64,000 nucleotides of DNA from NCBI RefSeq assembly GCF_001870465.1, contig NZ_MDGK01000028.1:1-64000 (forward strand), written 5' to 3'. The notes below the pieces were generated by a model. The model made no database searches. It saw only the letters and a list, made by a program, of their open reading frames with translations, and was not told the origin of the DNA. Source of the DNA: Pseudomonas extremorientalis. Its GTDB lineage: Bacteria > Pseudomonadota > Gammaproteobacteria > Pseudomonadales > Pseudomonadaceae. The number at the start of each line of letters is the position of its first letter. Position 1 is the first letter of the stretch. Below, in pieces: positions 63,962 to 64,000 of the stretch. Position numbers and translations under genes: made by a program.

Positions 63962-64000
63962 CTACTGCAATACGAAGTTAGTGAAGAGCGCCTGCTCGAC
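63962..64000 (-). CDS. fliL: Flagellar basal-body protein FliL, C-terminal end
   Basis: Only the last 12 codons are visible: VEQALFTNFVLQ followed by TAG 63964-63962. The short TNFVxQ-type end and the place directly before fliM identify FliL, the membrane protein that supports the stators. The rest lies beyond the right edge. Confidence 0.85.
   Translation of the reverse strand, partial: VEQALFTNFVLQ

Overview
This 64 kb window looks like the chromosome of a fluorescent pseudomonad of the Pseudomonas fluorescens group. Three things point there: pyoverdine genes (pvdL, pvdG, pvdS), a polar-flagellum and chemotaxis cluster in the Pseudomonas order (fliL-M-N-O-P-Q-R, flhB, flhA, flhF, fleN, fliA, cheY-Z-A-B, motC-D, ParA/ParP-like genes, cheW), and REP/REPIN palindromes of the GTGGCGAGCGAGCTTGCTCGC and GTGGGAGGGGGCTTGCCCCC types. 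Coding DNA is GC-rich, except for the first ~1.3 kb, which is visibly more AT-rich.

Layout. 1-1328 (-) is the 5' part of an unrecognised, lower-GC gene that runs off the left edge, with a palindrome (1421-1438) upstream. 1456-15190 (-) is the pyoverdine chromophore synthetase PvdL and the thioesterase PvdG, preceded by a 16-codon leader ORF and a PvdS-type iron-starvation promoter. pvdS (15430-15981, +) is divergent, under a Fur-box promoter. 16000-16788 (-) is a periplasmic solute-binding protein. 16883-25854 is the acyclic-terpene (citronellol/geraniol) locus: atuR divergent from atuABCDEF, with a large paired operator between them and a REP hairpin between atuE and atuF. 25928-32452 holds housekeeping and regulatory genes: a DEDDh exonuclease, ppnP, a MOSC protein, cheV with a near-perfect sigma-28 promoter, an HPt-fold protein that lacks its phospho-acceptor histidine, a NarX/NarL-type two-component pair and a YegS-like lipid kinase.

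32546-43864 (-) is the most unusual part. It is a two-partner secretion locus read tpsB, a HlyC-like lysine acyltransferase, then a 2592-residue filamentous-haemagglutinin-type TpsA whose C-terminus carries a GHSRG nucleophile-elbow motif, followed by three consecutive small lipoprotein genes. I interpret it as a secreted, possibly acyl-activated hydrolase with surface or periplasmic lipoprotein partners, at least one of which is a good candidate immunity protein.

44119-64000 (-) is one long motility block. fliL(partial)-fliMNOPQR-flhB make the export gate and switch. A cold-shock protein and a second, divergent cold-shock-like small protein sit between flhB and flhA. flhA-flhF-fleN-fliA follow a sigma-54-type promoter. 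cheYZAB, motCD (with a REPIN inside the pair), ParA/ParP-like polar-localisation genes, cheW and a DUF2802 gene follow. A compact, strongly structured sequence separates fliA from cheY.

Starts were chosen from Shine-Dalgarno sequences and family N-termini, so several differ from the longest open frame. Functional statements rest on recognising families by eye; no database search was possible.
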